A DNA stretch of 64,000 nucleotides from Anagrus nilaparvatae (Eukaryota; Arthropoda; Insecta; Hymenoptera; Mymaridae), in the NCBI GenBank assembly GCA_022575985.1, contig JAKSXM010000247.1:9819501-9883500 (forward strand), in the 5' to 3' direction. The position numbers and the translations under genes are program-made. How positions within the stretch are numbered: position 1 is the first letter of the stretch; every line of letters starts with the position of its first letter. Shown here one piece after another: positions 22,603 to 33,545 of this stretch. The notes beneath the pieces are model-generated. The model was not told where the DNA came from, did no database searches, and saw nothing but the letters and a program-made list of their open reading frames with translations.

Positions 22603-22615
22603 GAATTTTCTAGAA
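22603..22615. promoter_or_regulatory. Heat-shock-element-like site 2
   Basis: GAATTTTCTAGAA: a second perfect GAA-TTC-GAA trimer, about 45 bp upstream of the TATA box. This is the usual distance in insect heat-shock promoters. Confidence 0.55.
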
Positions 22616-22632
22616 GCAAAAATATCTTAGTG

Positions 22633-22676
22633 TGCGAAATCTGTGATTCAATATAAATAGAGCGACAGATTTCGCA
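22633..22676 (+). promoter_or_regulatory. TATA box inside a perfect 12-bp inverted repeat
   Basis: TGCGAAATCTGT (22633-22644) and its exact reverse complement (22665-22676) flank a 20-base loop that holds TATAAATAG (22652-22660). Transcription would be expected to start near 22682 on the plus strand. Confidence 0.55.
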
Positions 22677-22816
22677 GGAGCTCAGACATATTTTAGCTCT
22701 CTGGAAGTTCGTTCCTGTAGAATCCTAAAATATAAATAAAATACAAGTGATACCAACTTATGCGTATTTTATTATGTCTTAGTTAATTTTATCTTTTATA
22801 AGTTCAACAGGAAACA

Positions 22817-22940
22817 ATTTTATTGCTACCCTTGATCGTTATTGTATAGCGTTTCAAGGGGTTTTTCGTGTATGCACCAGCCAGATTGGTGGTGCAGCAC
22901 GCATCATATAGTTCTTATATAAATTTAATTCGTTGCATGG
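22817..22940. other. Unassigned flank before minisatellite
   Basis: I see no gene. It includes a small imperfect hairpin around CACCAGCCAGATTGGTGGTG (about 22877-22896). Confidence 0.3.
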
Positions 22941-23275
22941 ACCAGGGCCCAACCTGGTGGTCTCAAGGTCTTTAGGAACTTCTGGACCAAAGGTTCCTAG
23001 GTACTTCTGCACCAAAGGTCTTTAGGGACTTCTGCACCATAGGTCCCTAGGTACTTCTGCATCAATGCTCTTTAGGTACTTCTGCACCAAAAGTCCCTGA
23101 ATAGAAAATATTCTAAGTCCATTTAACCCCCCCCCCCTAAAAACCTCACTTTTTCACCCCCTCCCTAAAAACGTCCATTTTTGATCCCCCCCCCTAAAAG
23201 CTTCAATTTTTAACCCCCCCTGCCGAGCCGGACCTTTTCAAATACCCCATCCAATGAACATGTTGTATGTTAAAA
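22941..23275 (+). repeat. Composite minisatellite: 25-bp array plus C-rich array
   Basis: About six units of a 25-bp repeat (consensus AGGTACTTCTGCACCAAAGG plus five bases) are followed by four units of a ~26-bp C-rich repeat (CCCCCCTAAAA, then TCAATTTTT). A common end follows with TGCCGAGCCGGAC and CAATGAACATGTT. The same three-part arrangement recurs at 38779-39335. Confidence 0.85.
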
Positions 23276-23676
23276 GTCCGTCAACTATACGGCCACTAAA
23301 TAAGGGTTAAATTTAATAATAATGAAACAATAACTCCGTTCTCTTATACCGGGGACTCAGAGGGGATCCGTAGGGGTAATCAATAGCACGAATATAAATT
23401 ACCCCTACTATGACGGGTAATCAGGAGGGTTCTGATTTAAAAATATAAAAATCTAATTATTTTATAAAAGTACGAATAATTTATATGCACGCGTGATGCT
23501 GTTCACCCATGCACAATCATCAACGCTCTGCCTGTATATATTTTTTTGGGGGAAGTTAAAGGAAGGAAGTAGGGAAAAAGGGAAATACAATAATTCTCTC
23601 AAATTGATCTCTCTCTCTCATTTATCGACACTCGCGCGATATGATTTGATGATCGTAATGTAAGCATGCGCCTCTC
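23276..23676. other. No gene seen
   Basis: Moderately AT-rich sequence with a few GC-richer strings (about 23340-23370 and 23480-23530). A CT-rich run lies at about 23608-23622. There are no convincing frames. Confidence 0.4.
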
Positions 23677-23680
23677 TTAA

Positions 23681-23764
23681 CACATTTGCTGCGGCATGGG
23701 CGAAATGCGCCCATGATCCCATGTATTTTAAATGGAGTCACGTGACCTGCCGCAGCGCAATGTG
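23681..23764. mobile_element. 84-bp piggyBac-like MITE
   Basis: It is bounded by TTAA on both sides (23677-23680 and 23765-23768). The ends are CACATTTGCTGCGGCA and the near-complement TGCCGCAGCGCAATGTG. TTAA duplication is the hallmark of piggyBac-type insertion. It is too short to encode protein. Confidence 0.6.
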
Positions 23765-23964
23765 TTAAACGCGACTTCACTCATACAAGCACACATCTAT
23801 TTTATCGCACGAAAATACAATTTATTTAAAGAAAATATTCATATTTTTAATATAAATTTCAAATGTGATGATTAGGGAATAATTTTAATGAATTAAATTA
23901 TAAATATCATTTACTCGAAATTTTGCCATATTACAAAACATTAACAAATTTTTTATTATTTAAT

Positions 23965-24288
23965 TCAGAAAAATTGATCCATGAAAATTGAAAAATTGGT
24001 AATTTTGATATAATTTTTTTTAAATTTATTAATGATTTTTGCTTTCACTTTAATTAATAATTTTGACACGTAACGGAAAACTAAAGCAGTAATTCTCAAT
24101 GATCGAAGAAGATCTGAATATTTAGATACTAGATCCCGAATTTTATTAATTTTCAATTTTTCTATTTGTACCACGTGAGTAGTAACGATATTTATAGATT
24201 TGCTTTGAAAGGCATTTTTGTCTGAAGCAAAATTAAAATTCTTTTTTATACGGTCATTTCCCTCCCACCACAAAGAAAAATTTTGCAT
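23965..24288 (-). pseudogene. BEL/Pao polyprotein segment after RNase H
   Basis: MQNFSLWWEGNDRIKK corresponds to the region just after the RNase H domain (compare LESFSLWWEGGS in the first copy). Upstream it is joined in the same frame to 24289-25128, with one TAG between them. It ends about where the integrase zinc domain should approach, but the integrase is absent. Confidence 0.75.
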
Positions 24289-25128
24289 CTAGTCTGGGGA
24301 TATGACTCTTGAAGCGCAGTCTGCAGGATTTTCATGAGTCCTGGCATGACTCCAGTGCATTTCAGGAAGCTTATTATGAATATTTGAACAATTGTTTCTC
24401 ACAAAAACCGACAACCATTTAGAGGGATCTTCTCGTAACCAGAAAAGAACGTCTTGAGAATCTGTGAATAAAAAGACTTCAAAAGAAGGTAATTCCAAAG
24501 CTCTTAGTAAATTTACAGTCAATCTCGAAAACAGTAAAGCTGAGCTGAGTTCTAATTTAGGGATTGAATGTATAGTCTTTATAGGAGATACTTTGGATTT
24601 AGCCTGTAGAAGACGAATTTCAGTTTTATTTTCTGAACTTGTTTTTAAGTAAATGTATGCTGCATATGCCATCTGACAGACATCACAGAAGCCAAAAATC
24701 TCATATTTGACGTCAGGCACGAAACCTATGCAGCGAAGAATGCGAATCAAGTTAATAGCAATTAGCCCTTGATACCAACTTAAAAATTCATTACTAAGGG
24801 AAATTGTTAACTTGTCATCCCATTTTACTTTTTTAATCCATAATTTTTGCATAAATGCTTTACCTGTTATCAAAACCGAAGACAAATACCCTAATGGGTC
24901 AAACAACTTGGAAATACTGGATAATACATTTCTCTTAGTAATGTCCTTTTTAAATTGGTCGAGCTCGATATTGAAGGTAAAATAATCCTTTTTAGGATTC
25001 CAATTAATGCCTAATAACAAAAAATAAGAGTCAATTGCATTAACGCCTGCCTTCAGGTCTTCAGGAAAATTCAATAAAGAATCATTTTTGGACATCCATT
25101 TATGGAATTCAAAACTAGCACATTTCAA
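24289..25128 (-). pseudogene. BEL/Pao connection and RNase H region, second copy
   Basis: The 279-codon frame contains KLFDPLGYLSSVLITGKAFM, FGFCDVCQMAYA (the first RNase H Asp is retained), IPKLELSSAL, FTDSQDVLFWL and NPADCASR. These match, in order, the segments of the 6422-7366 frame. The RT part upstream (25129-25262) is in another frame and broken. Confidence 0.88.
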
Positions 25129-25817
25129 ATTCTAATAAGTTGTTGCTGCTTTTCAAGCGCTTCAGTTAAAGAATAGCCTTCCGAAAGAATATTATCCATA
25201 TAAGTTTCGGTACTTAGAACTTTCGAACCGAGAGGGTATTTTTCTCCTTCATCAATAGCCAACTACCTAGTAACTCGAATAGCATAATAAGGACTACTAA
25301 CAACACCGTAAGCTACTATATTTGAGGAATAAACCTGATTCTTATCAATGCTATACTCGCGCCATAGAATTTGTTGGTATTGACGATCATCAGAATGTAT
25401 AAGGATTTGGCGATACATTTGCTTAATATTACTAACAAAAACATATTCATACTTTATCCAGGGTATCAATAACTCAGCCAAGTCGGGTAATGAAATTGGC
25501 CCTCTATGCAAAAGACTATTTAACGATATACCATCATAATCATTAGCTGAACCATTAAACACTGTAAGAAGTTTAGGTTTTAAGGAATATTTTTTGAGAA
25601 TGCCATGATGGGGAAGAAAATAATATAAAATAAAATCAACTATATGAACTGTTTTTCCCATATGACTTGTATCATCATAATCCTTCATGAATTCAATATA
25701 TAAATTTTTTAGAATTTTATCAGCAAGAAAACGTTTTTCCATTCGCAAAAGCATTTTTTCAGCAATAGAAAAGGAGCCAGGGAATTTTAATCTTTTAGGA
25801 TTACGTTTAAAAGGCAA
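25129..25817 (-). pseudogene. BEL/Pao reverse transcriptase, second copy
   Basis: The frame 25263-25817 gives FPGSFSIAEKMLLRM, HHGILKKY, VFNGSANDYDG, LPDLAELLIPW and FVSNIKQMYRQI. Here the first catalytic Asp of the S-D-I motif seen in copy one reads Asn. Just downstream (about 25192-25203) the YxDD box reads YMDN. Two of the three catalytic aspartates are therefore changed. Stops and frameshifts occur at 25262 and near 25800. Confidence 0.85.
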
Positions 25818-26377
25818 ACGTACCTATATCTACCTTCGGGGTTTCTGGAATAAGTTTTAAGAAAATGATCTTCACACTCTTGCTCATCTGGACTGAGCAA
25901 TTTTGAAAGCTCATCGAAAATTTCCTTTTGTCTCCAAAAACGCTCTAAATCGAAGGAAAGAGTAGATTCGGCGTCTAAAATCACCGATAAGTTAGAAGCA
26001 GACCTAATGCATGCTTTATCTGAAATGACCCAGCCTAATTTAGTACTCATAGCTATCGGATCATTCAGAGCACCTCTTCTAATCTTTTCCTCAATAATAG
26101 TAGCGTCGATAGAGGCACTAAGTAAAATTTCGATTTGACCTCCTTTCTCGAAATTCGGATCAGCTAATAACAAGCCAGAAATATGATCTAATTCTTTACA
26201 TCTTTTACTGGCTATTAGCGAGTACGAAGATACTCTTGAAATAAAAAAGGCTAGAACTTCAATTGAAAAGTCCGAAACAAAGTGAGGTTTAATATGTAGT
26301 TTAACCAATTTTTTACAAGTATAATTTTTAACCCCACCTACACCTAATATTGGCATTTTAAGAGGCATAAAGTTCAA
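25787..26377 (-). pseudogene. BEL/Pao region between protease and RT, second copy
   Basis: The 196-codon frame contains YTCKKLVKLHIKPHFVSDFS, LLLADPNF, LLSASIDATII, DPIAMSTKLGWVISD and FDLERFWRQKEIFDE. These align with the first third of the 7453-8751 frame. It shifts frame near 25800 into the polymerase part. Confidence 0.85.
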
Positions 26378-26500
26378 CTTTAATTTCCTGAATAACGATA
26401 CACTGATAAAGGATGCTTCAGAGCAATTATCAATAAGTGCCGTTGTGAAGAATTCAAAAACATCCTCATTAACAACTTTAAGCTTAGCAACTTAGCTTTA
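26378..26500 (-). pseudogene. BEL/Pao protease remnant, second copy
   Basis: Conceptual minus-strand translation gives VFEFFTTALIDNCSEASFIS, directly upstream of 25787-26377 and in the same frame. As in the first copy, the active-site motif is D-x-C-S. The frame is too short to stand alone and upstream gag is not seen. Confidence 0.6.
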
Positions 26501-26520
26501 ATTAGTTTTTCATTATGCAA

Positions 26521-26721
26521 GATACCTGGGTTTTTCTAAGGTAGTGCTATTTTCTAAAGAAAAAACTTCTTCGTTTTATTAATGACTATATTGTTCAATT
26601 TTTTAATGACTATATTCTTCCTTTTCAATGAAGTCTAAGTATGTTACAAGAAATGCCTCTTGGCTCATGATTAATTGCATATTTTTAGGGGAGTAATAGA
26701 CAAGTTTGTCTTCTTTCACAG
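26521..26721. other. No gene seen
   Basis: AT-rich sequence between the BEL remnant and a dispersed repeat. A short minus-strand frame here has no motif. Confidence 0.35.
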
Positions 26722-27060
26722 CTACACAAAAAAAAAGTTCTGAACGTGTAACAAAACCTACCTGCAGGTAATTTTTTCGATGTTCTAAAAACAAGTCTGA
26801 AGTCAAAATTTACCCTGCACCCTCAGATTTTGCCCCAGTTACCCCAGCCACCGTCAAAACTGATACAGAAGGTAAATATTTTACTTTGTCCAAAATTTAA
26901 AAAAAAAAGTATTTTAACTACGTTTTTTATTGTTCTGAAAACGAATTTTAAGTCAGAATTTATCCATCATCCTTTACATATTTTTTGTCCCAGCTACCCC
27001 AGTAACCCTCTAAAACCAACCAGAGGAAATTTAAATCATCTCTTTAAAGTAATACAGTGA
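26722..27060 (-). repeat. Diverged copy of the repeat at 1-310, opposite orientation
   Basis: It shares CAGCTACACAAAAAAAAAGTT, CCTGCAGGTAATTTTTTCGA and two CCCCAG-TACCCCAG blocks with the reverse complement of 1-360. Two units are present, as at the left end of the window. Open frames here have no coding meaning. Confidence 0.7.
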
Positions 27061-27159
27061 TTTCAGGATGCGGCTAAGAACTTTTGTTGGAAATAGTAAG
27101 CACCTACGAGCATATTTGATTACGTATGTTTCGTTTCTTGAAATAAAGGATGTTTCTTT

Positions 27160-27715
27160 TTGGGTTCTTTCGGGTATTAATTCTCTTAAAAAAAAGGGTC
27201 AAAATTTGCCTCAGAATTACCCTTAAAATTGCTAAATCCGAAACTGCTCAATCAAATCCCTTGATATTTGGCACACTTATGATGTATCAAAAGACTACCA
27301 TTTTGCAATAAAACTTTTATTTTGGATATGAAGGTTCGGAGATATCATCAGTCAAAATAGCCGTTTTTTACCCATTTTTATAAACTACATAGCACCCACA
27401 AAACTTTTTAAGAAATAAACCAATTACCACGCAAATGGTCTCATTTTCTTTATTTTAATAAATAACAACTTTTAAGAGAAAAAAATTACAAAAAACTTAC
27501 CGTTAATCTACTTTTATTTCAATTTTTCTGTTTTTAAAATGTCGACCTGCCGCCGCTCAGTGCCTAAAATAGGCACAGTAGATTTACAGAGTTGAAAAGG
27601 CCAATGAGAATAAATAACTAGACCCTTTTCCAGTCAATTTGAGAAAACCAAAATCTTTTTAAGTTGCCGCCATTTTTGGACAGAGGGGGTGGCTGGGTTG
27701 AGAAATAATCGCCCA
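27160..27715 (+). mobile_element. Half copy of the 43427-44400 palindromic element
   Basis: The sequence from TATTAATTCTCTTAA onward matches the right arm of the palindrome at 43427-44400, with the same terminus AATAATCGCCCA followed by TATATA. The left arm is absent or reduced to a stub. Confidence 0.75.
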
Positions 27716-28277
27716 TATATATATTAGAGTGGACCTAATTTTGGACTTTGTGGAAAAACTTTACTCTCCGGGTTTTTTTGTCAAGTTTTAGTCATAAAAA
27801 GTTCCCAGTTCCAAGGATTTTGCTTTAGCCTTACAAAAACACGTGCCTGTAACCATTTAAATAACATAAGACTTTTGAGTTTTTAGCTATACAAATTTTC
27901 ACGAAAGCCAAAAAGCGTTTTAAAATGCTAAATTTTACTGGAAAACATACTTTTATATGTTGTAAAGACATACAAACCACCCTGCATTCATTCCAAAGGG
28001 AATTTTGGGGCTAGAAAAGCAAATTTACATGTTGGCTCAAACTAATAAAACAGGGTTTTTCGGTAATTTTCGATAAAAAGCTACAAACTCAAAAATTAAC
28101 CAGAATACTTCTGGTTGGTCCACTTTTTTTGGTATAAGTGTCACCTTTCAAACGACGTAAACCGTATATTTTTATCACTATTTCTCTTAGCGCTATAGTC
28201 AATTAACCTACTGGTAATTATTGACCCGAAATGGACAATTTTTAAATTTATTTAAATTGCTGCCAAAATTGTAAATT
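27716..28277. other. Possible MITE and filler
   Basis: AGTGGACC at 27728 and GGTCCACT ending at 28124 are perfect 8-bp inverted ends around ~400 bp of noncoding sequence. This may be a small DNA element, but the match is short. Nothing else is seen. Confidence 0.25.
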
Positions 28278-28643
28278 TTGACGAAATTGAGTTTTAAAGG
28301 CCTTTATAATTTCTTACAAGCTTTAAGTTTCCAAAAATTGTTTACTTTCGGATACACAGATGATCTGGCTCTAGTCATCACGGCAAACGATGAACAAATT
28401 GCCGAGGAGAAACTGAACCACGTAATACATGGAGTCAACTACTGGATGGAAGACAACGGTCTAAATCTTGCGACGGCGAAGACTGAGATTGTCCTATTCA
28501 CTCGTAAACACATTGAGAGCATCATCCCAATATGTATTGGAGTTGATAGGATAGAAACAAAGGATTACTTTAAGTACTTGGGAGTGCTGTTGGACACGAA
28601 ACTAACCTTTAAGGCACAGGTTCTGAGAAACACGGAGAAATAA
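28278..28643 (+). pseudogene. LINE reverse transcriptase fragment
   Basis: From about 28340 the frame reads FGYTDDLALVI (a Y-x-DD box), HGVNYWMEDNGLNLATAKTE and FKYLGVLLDTKLTF. This is the palm-to-thumb part of a non-LTR reverse transcriptase of the R1/LOA-like type. It is cut off on both sides. Its codons are more GC-rich than its surroundings, suggesting a younger or differently derived insertion. Confidence 0.85.
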
Positions 28644-29487
28644 ACTTAAAATATAATTCCGTTAAACATTCTATGCGAAAAAATAATTTAATCATACTAA
28701 ACCTAATTCAACAAAAATTTAACTCCATCCATATGCATTTTCTGCATAATTCAAATATCATTGAATTGTATCATTTTCATGCACGGATCAGTTTGAGAAA
28801 TTGAAATAGAAACTAATTAATAATAAATGTTTAATTATTTTAAAGTAACTTGAGTTACTTCAAAGAAACAGAATCCAGTTGTGGGCAAAGGATTTTTTTT
28901 ATTAGTTTCAATTTCATGCCACTTTTGTCAGTGTTAAAAAAACTACTTTACCATAGTTGAATTCCAGTGCTAAATTCGTGATTATAATTTATAGATAGCT
29001 GGCAAAAATACAAGCACCAATGAATTGAGATATTTCCAAGATATGGGTTCGTTAAAGTGGCAATGAAAATGGGACTCAGGCTTTCAATTATCATATGTGC
29101 TAAAAAAATAATGAAAAAGAAACGAATTACAATTTTTTTGAAAATTGAGAACTTATCCAGAATCTTTGGAACTCATAAAATCTACACAGGAAACAATCAA
29201 AGTTTTCATAAATTAAATTTATTATAGAAAAATTAAGATTTTTGGAATCATTGCTGAACATCGTTGTAAAAATTGAGAAAAAGCTCACCTCGGCTCTTTT
29301 AAATTAATTATTAAGAAAAAAATCGTATCTGTTTTTACCAAAGTTTTCAGAACTAAAACTATTTCTGCTGAATATATAATATGTAGTCAAAGTGCAAGAG
29401 AGGTATCTGAATAAATAATTGAATAGGGAAAAGGTTTATTTTTAATATAGCTGATTTTTTAGATCTGTTAATCTGAATAAAGCGTGA
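28644..29487. other. AT-rich DNA between LINE fragments
   Basis: I see no gene. A short (GAGCGTGAGTA)n run at about 29482-29518 leads into the next LINE fragment. Confidence 0.4.
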
Positions 29488-30342
29488 GTGAGTAAGAGCG
29501 TGAGTAAGAGCGTGAGTGAGGCAATTGAGAAACTTTCAAAAGCGGCTCATAACATCAATATTTGGGCTCAAAAGGTATCTTTGAGACTGAACCCAGACAA
29601 GACGCAAGCAATATTTTTCGGTACCAACTACTTTGTAGACCAACTTGATAGACTGAACTTACCTGGAGTGTCTGTAAGTGAAGGAGTGACTGTGCCTTTT
29701 GTAAAAGAGGTTAAGAGCCTAGGAGTAATCCTAGATAATAAACTATCATGGGAATCGCATGTTACATCTATAGGTAAAAAAGTTAACAGAGTCCTTTACA
29801 CACTAAGGTTTATAAGACAATGTACAACTGAGGCTCTTCGAATCAAACTTGTGCAAGCCCTAGTGGTCCCCCATCTAGACTATTGCTCGGTTGTATATTT
29901 AGATTGCTCAAAGAACTTAAAAGACAGAATACAACGGATGAGCAATACATGTCTGAGGTATGTATTTGGTATCAGTAGAGATACACACATTACTCCCTAT
30001 AGGGAAACACTAGGGTGGTTAACATGTAATGCACGTAGGCTGTACTTTACATCTATTATTATGTATAAAATCCTCCGTTTACACCAGCCAGATTATTTAA
30101 CTTCAAACTTTGTTAAATACAACCCCAAAGAAACAGCTAGAGGGGATTTAGTAACAAGGGAGCTAAGTATGCCTGATCTTGAAGAGTGGCATGGTGATCT
30201 CTCTTTTCAAGTGCAAGGTGCAAAGAGCTGGAACTCACTTCCTTCGGAAATAAGATTCCTCTCATCTATTAATTCTTTTAAAACAGGCCTTTTAAATTAC
30301 CTAAGAGAATCGAATCATACATATGATGACTCTGCCTTTTAA
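29488..30342 (+). pseudogene. LINE reverse transcriptase C-terminal third (Jockey/CR1-like)
   Basis: The 284-codon frame contains WAQKVSLRLNPDKTQAIFFG, VKSLGVILDNKLSWESHV, LVVPHLDYCSVVYLD, YVFGISRDTHITPYRETLGW and WNSLPSEIRFLSSINSFK. These are the thumb and C-terminal domains of a non-LTR polyprotein. The polymerase palm is missing, so it is a 5'-truncated insertion. The codons before about 29520 are simple repeat and not part of the protein. The 3' UTR probably runs on past 30342 and beyond the DNA element at 30578-32403. Confidence 0.88.
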
Positions 30343-30577
30343 AATCCTAAACTACCGAATAAGTTGTTATATTCACCTATTTATCAAGATTGAATTGTAT
30401 TAAAGTTACCAATAAAATGTTATTTACTCTATTACTGTGAATTGACTGTGATATTTTTTATCGTATTTGCTTAACCAAAATATTAGATTATTAGCTACTC
30501 AGTACTGCTGCCCATTGACTACTGTTGCTATTACATTGCTTATTTTTAAAATAAATTCTTTTTTCTTTTTTTATATA

Positions 30578-32403
30578 TGGGCATATCTCACCAAGTGGTT
30601 ATATTGCATACATGAGGGTTTTAATGAAAATCCAGCTTTCTGTTAAAAAAAAAAATTATTGAAATTTATTTAAATATGTTTCTTCTCAAGCCTTAAGAAA
30701 TTTTTTTGCCTATTTTCTTTCATTATTATGAAATAACAGCCATGGAATGATTCGAAACCCTAATATTTTGTTGGTAACCTTGTTAAGTTTTTTACATTCT
30801 TAACATTACAGAGGGAATGCCGTAAAACTATTTGCCTTTTTATAAATAGATTTTGATAAATTAATAATATATTTAATTTCTTCAGATAATTAAAACAGTG
30901 TGCTCCATTTCTAAAAAAAATTCTGCCAGCTGAAATATTGGTAACCACATTTTCCAATAAATACGGACGAAGAAAGTTTTTTAAGCCACAAATGAATGCC
31001 GTGAACAATTTTTACTTCTAACTATTGTGAAAATTCTCTACAATGTTTCACAATTTGAAAGTGATTTGAGAAAAACTGGTGCCTCCAATAATTTAGTAGA
31101 TATCGACATCAAAAGGCTTTGTTGTCAATGCGTAATTTTGGTACTAAAATCACATTTTTTAATGGCACTCGTTCAATTTTTAAAAAATCTTCGCAAAATC
31201 TTTTGTGATTTATGTAAAATTTTATCAGATTTTAGTTAAAAAAAACGGCATATCTTGATTCAATGCGTTCTATGTATAAACCTCAGTTTTATATAAACTA
31301 ATCGTATAATTTAGAAGCGTTGCTTACCAATAACCTAAAAATAACAAACGTGTAAGAATTATGTATATTTCATTCTTAGTTCAAAAAAGATGTTTTTGAT
31401 TTGAATTTAGTGCTTTAAAAAAATAAATAAAAATATGTAGTTGTAGGTCATAATTAGTGGATCATTAAAATCTATATTTCAAGAAATATACATTTTGAAA
31501 AAATCAAAAAATCTAAAAAAATGTTTCAAAAATAATAGAAGGCACAACTAAATTATTTAATAAATTATAATAAGATAATGCGCTTCTATTTTAACCAGTG
31601 GTGGATGCAAAAAAGGGCCTAAGGAGGTGGGGCGCTTAAGCAAAATTTTGTATGTTTTCTTATGAAATTTGTATAAAAAAAAAAATTATGATAAAAAAAC
31701 ATGCATTTTTTGGAGCTCAGGGGAGGCAATCGCCCTTACCACCCCCCTTTTGATCCGCCCATGATTTTAGCAGTAGTCAAATAAAAATTAGGTATAATGA
31801 TAAAGAATTTTTAAAACAATTATTTAGTAATAGGAAGTTTAAAGACAAATAATTTGAATGCTTTGAGTGATTTTTTGAAACAATCAGGAACTTTTCTTAC
31901 AAATTAAAATTTTATGAAACTGCAAACATAAAAATTTTTTTTAAATAATTTTTTAATAACTAATATGTAAACTATATTTTAGGCTTTAACGTTAACTATA
32001 TTTTAGGCTTTATGTGAGCAATGAGTTAAAGATTCAGGGAGTTTAGCCTAGCTATACCTATAGCGCAGTCTGTAGAACATTTAATTTTTTGTTTATAAAA
32101 AAATTGAAAATTTATCTTCTTATTATTGGTTTTTGGACAGAAATAAAATTTAAAGTTATATACCTCTATATTTTCCAGTATTTTTGAGAACTAATTTCAT
32201 CATTTAGTAATTATAACCTTAAATATATTTTTTAATTTAAGAAGTTCATTTATCAAACGCCGTAGCTTAAAATTAAGTTACGCAAAGAAAATCTTAATTT
32301 TTATTGTTTTATTAAACTTCTGTCCAAATGTCATTATTGTGCTCTCAAAAATAAAATTTAATTTATAAAATTATAAATATAACCACTTGGTGAGATATGC
32401 CCA
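30578..32403. mobile_element. 1.8-kb DNA element with TGGGC termini, in a LINE 3' UTR
   Basis: The ends TGGGCATATCTCACCAAG and the reverse complement form ~29-bp inverted repeats, flanked by TATA on both sides (30574-30577 and 32404-32407). The interior is AT-rich. An 82-codon minus-strand frame at 30760-31008 might be a transposase remnant but has no identifiable motif. The LINE tail sequence appears to resume after 32407. Confidence 0.65.
31596..31763. mobile_element. Possible CAGTGG-type MITE inside the 1.8-kb element
   Basis: CAGTGGTGGATGCAAAAAAGG and CACCCCCCTTTTGATCCGCCC are imperfect inverted ends around ~165 bp, a layout seen in widespread short MITEs. The ends differ enough that this stays tentative. 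Confidence 0.35.
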
Positions 32404-32407
32404 TATA

Positions 32408-33260
32408 CATACAGTTTATAAATTATGTATGTTATGTTATATTAAAATTGTTACTAATCGCTATTACTACTCATGTAACTTATGTATCAAATTTTTGTGA
32501 AACAAAATAAAAGATTATTTACATTTACATTTTTACATTTTACATAAAAATTATCATCAAAAAACGCATCAAAAAACCTGATAATCAAGAAATAGGCTAA
32601 TACTGAGAAGTATTTCGGTTATTCGGATGATTACAGTTGTGGTTGCACTAACATACAATCATTCCTGCACTTACTCTTAATAACGCAATCAACCATAGAT
32701 GGTAAGGTAATATTTATTTAATTTTATTTATCTATTGATTTATTTATTTATTATGAATTTATTTATTAACCTTCTTGTTGGCGATACTGGGAAATGACAT
32801 ACATTTGTAGCTAACATATATTTTATTGAAGTTGACAGCACATAAAGATGTAACTGTTATCAAAAGGAATGATGGAATTCTTAAGCATGCTGGCGAGTCA
32901 CTGGGTGCGAGTCAAAAGATGGAGTTAATAGAACTAAATGGCCTTGAACCTGTTCTAAAGTAATGTGAAAACGGTCCCAGGATAGGCTCGCATAAAGTAG
33001 GAAGTAAGTGAAGTTTTAGTGGGTAAAGGCAAAGTAAGTCGCGTCCCACATAACTATCAGTTCCGTTGTTGAACAGTATGCGTAACGCATTTCCTCACTT
33101 CCTAGGCAAAAAAAAAATCTGAATCAGTGCTTGTAAATTTTTAGAGGACTCTGGAAAAAACCAAAAATTACTCCATTTTAAGAGTTTTTTTGCAATATTT
33201 CAGAAATAGAGCTAAGCTTATTTAATAAATTACATTTTTTTAATATTAGGTAAAGAAGAA
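32408..33260. other. LINE tail and unassigned DNA with one coding-like stretch
   Basis: A poly-TTACATT-like stretch (about 32515-32560) probably ends the LINE of 29488. From 32809 to a TAA at 32961-32963 a plus-strand frame reads HKDVTVIKRNDGILKH and KMELIELNGLEPVL. Its amino-acid usage is balanced, unlike the AT-rich noise around it. I do not recognise it and cannot show splice sites with certainty. Confidence 0.3.
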
Positions 33261-33267
33261 TAATTAA

Positions 33268-33545
33268 AATTGGGACCCTGAAACACGACAAAAATCGAGT
33301 TTTATCATATAAGAGGTAGTTAAAAGCTAAGATAAATGGTTTCGTCGGATTCCTGGAGAAAAAATACTTAAGTCCCTTTTGTAAATATTATATAGAAAAA
33401 ATTATTCAGAAAACTACATAACTTTTAAAATTATTCTTCTTGAATTTAAGACCCTAAAAAGTAACAAAAATCGATTTTTATCCTATAAAACGTGGTCAAA
33501 AGCTAAAATAAATGGTTTCATCAGATTCCTGGGGAAAAAATACTA
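33268..33545 (+). repeat. Two tandem ~180-bp units
   Basis: Both units contain GACCCT, then AACAAAAATCGA or ACAAAAATCGAG, ATAAATGGTTTC and GATTCCTGG. A fragment of the same unit recurs near 34655. Noncoding. Confidence 0.55.

Larger units (their letters stand above)
18900..22816 (+). mobile_element. Ty3/mdg4 (gypsy)-type retrotransposon A, 5'-truncated
   Basis: Plus-strand remnant containing RNase H, integrase, an extra ORF and a candidate 3' LTR that starts just after a purine tract (about 22077-22090) and ends at about 22816. The 5' LTR, gag, protease and most of the RT are missing. The integrase has an internal deletion. The left border abuts LINE sequence at about 18850-18900. Confidence 0.75.
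22091..22816 (+). repeat. Candidate 3' LTR of gypsy element A
   Basis: It follows a G-rich purine tract (about 22077-22090) that could serve as polypurine tract. It contains a TATA box (22652-22659) and AATAAA (about 22733), and ends near ...GGAAACA. There is no second copy in the window to prove the borders, since the 5' LTR is missing. Alternatively, part of it could be an unrelated promoter-bearing sequence. Confidence 0.45.
23965..26520 (-). mobile_element. Second BEL/Pao copy, heavily truncated
   Basis: Minus-strand protease, reverse transcriptase and RNase H regions of a relative of the 4361-14856 element, without LTRs, gag or integrase. Both ends fade into unrelated AT-rich sequence (near 23950 and 26520). 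It is a diverged relative of the first element, not a duplicate of it. Confidence 0.85.
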
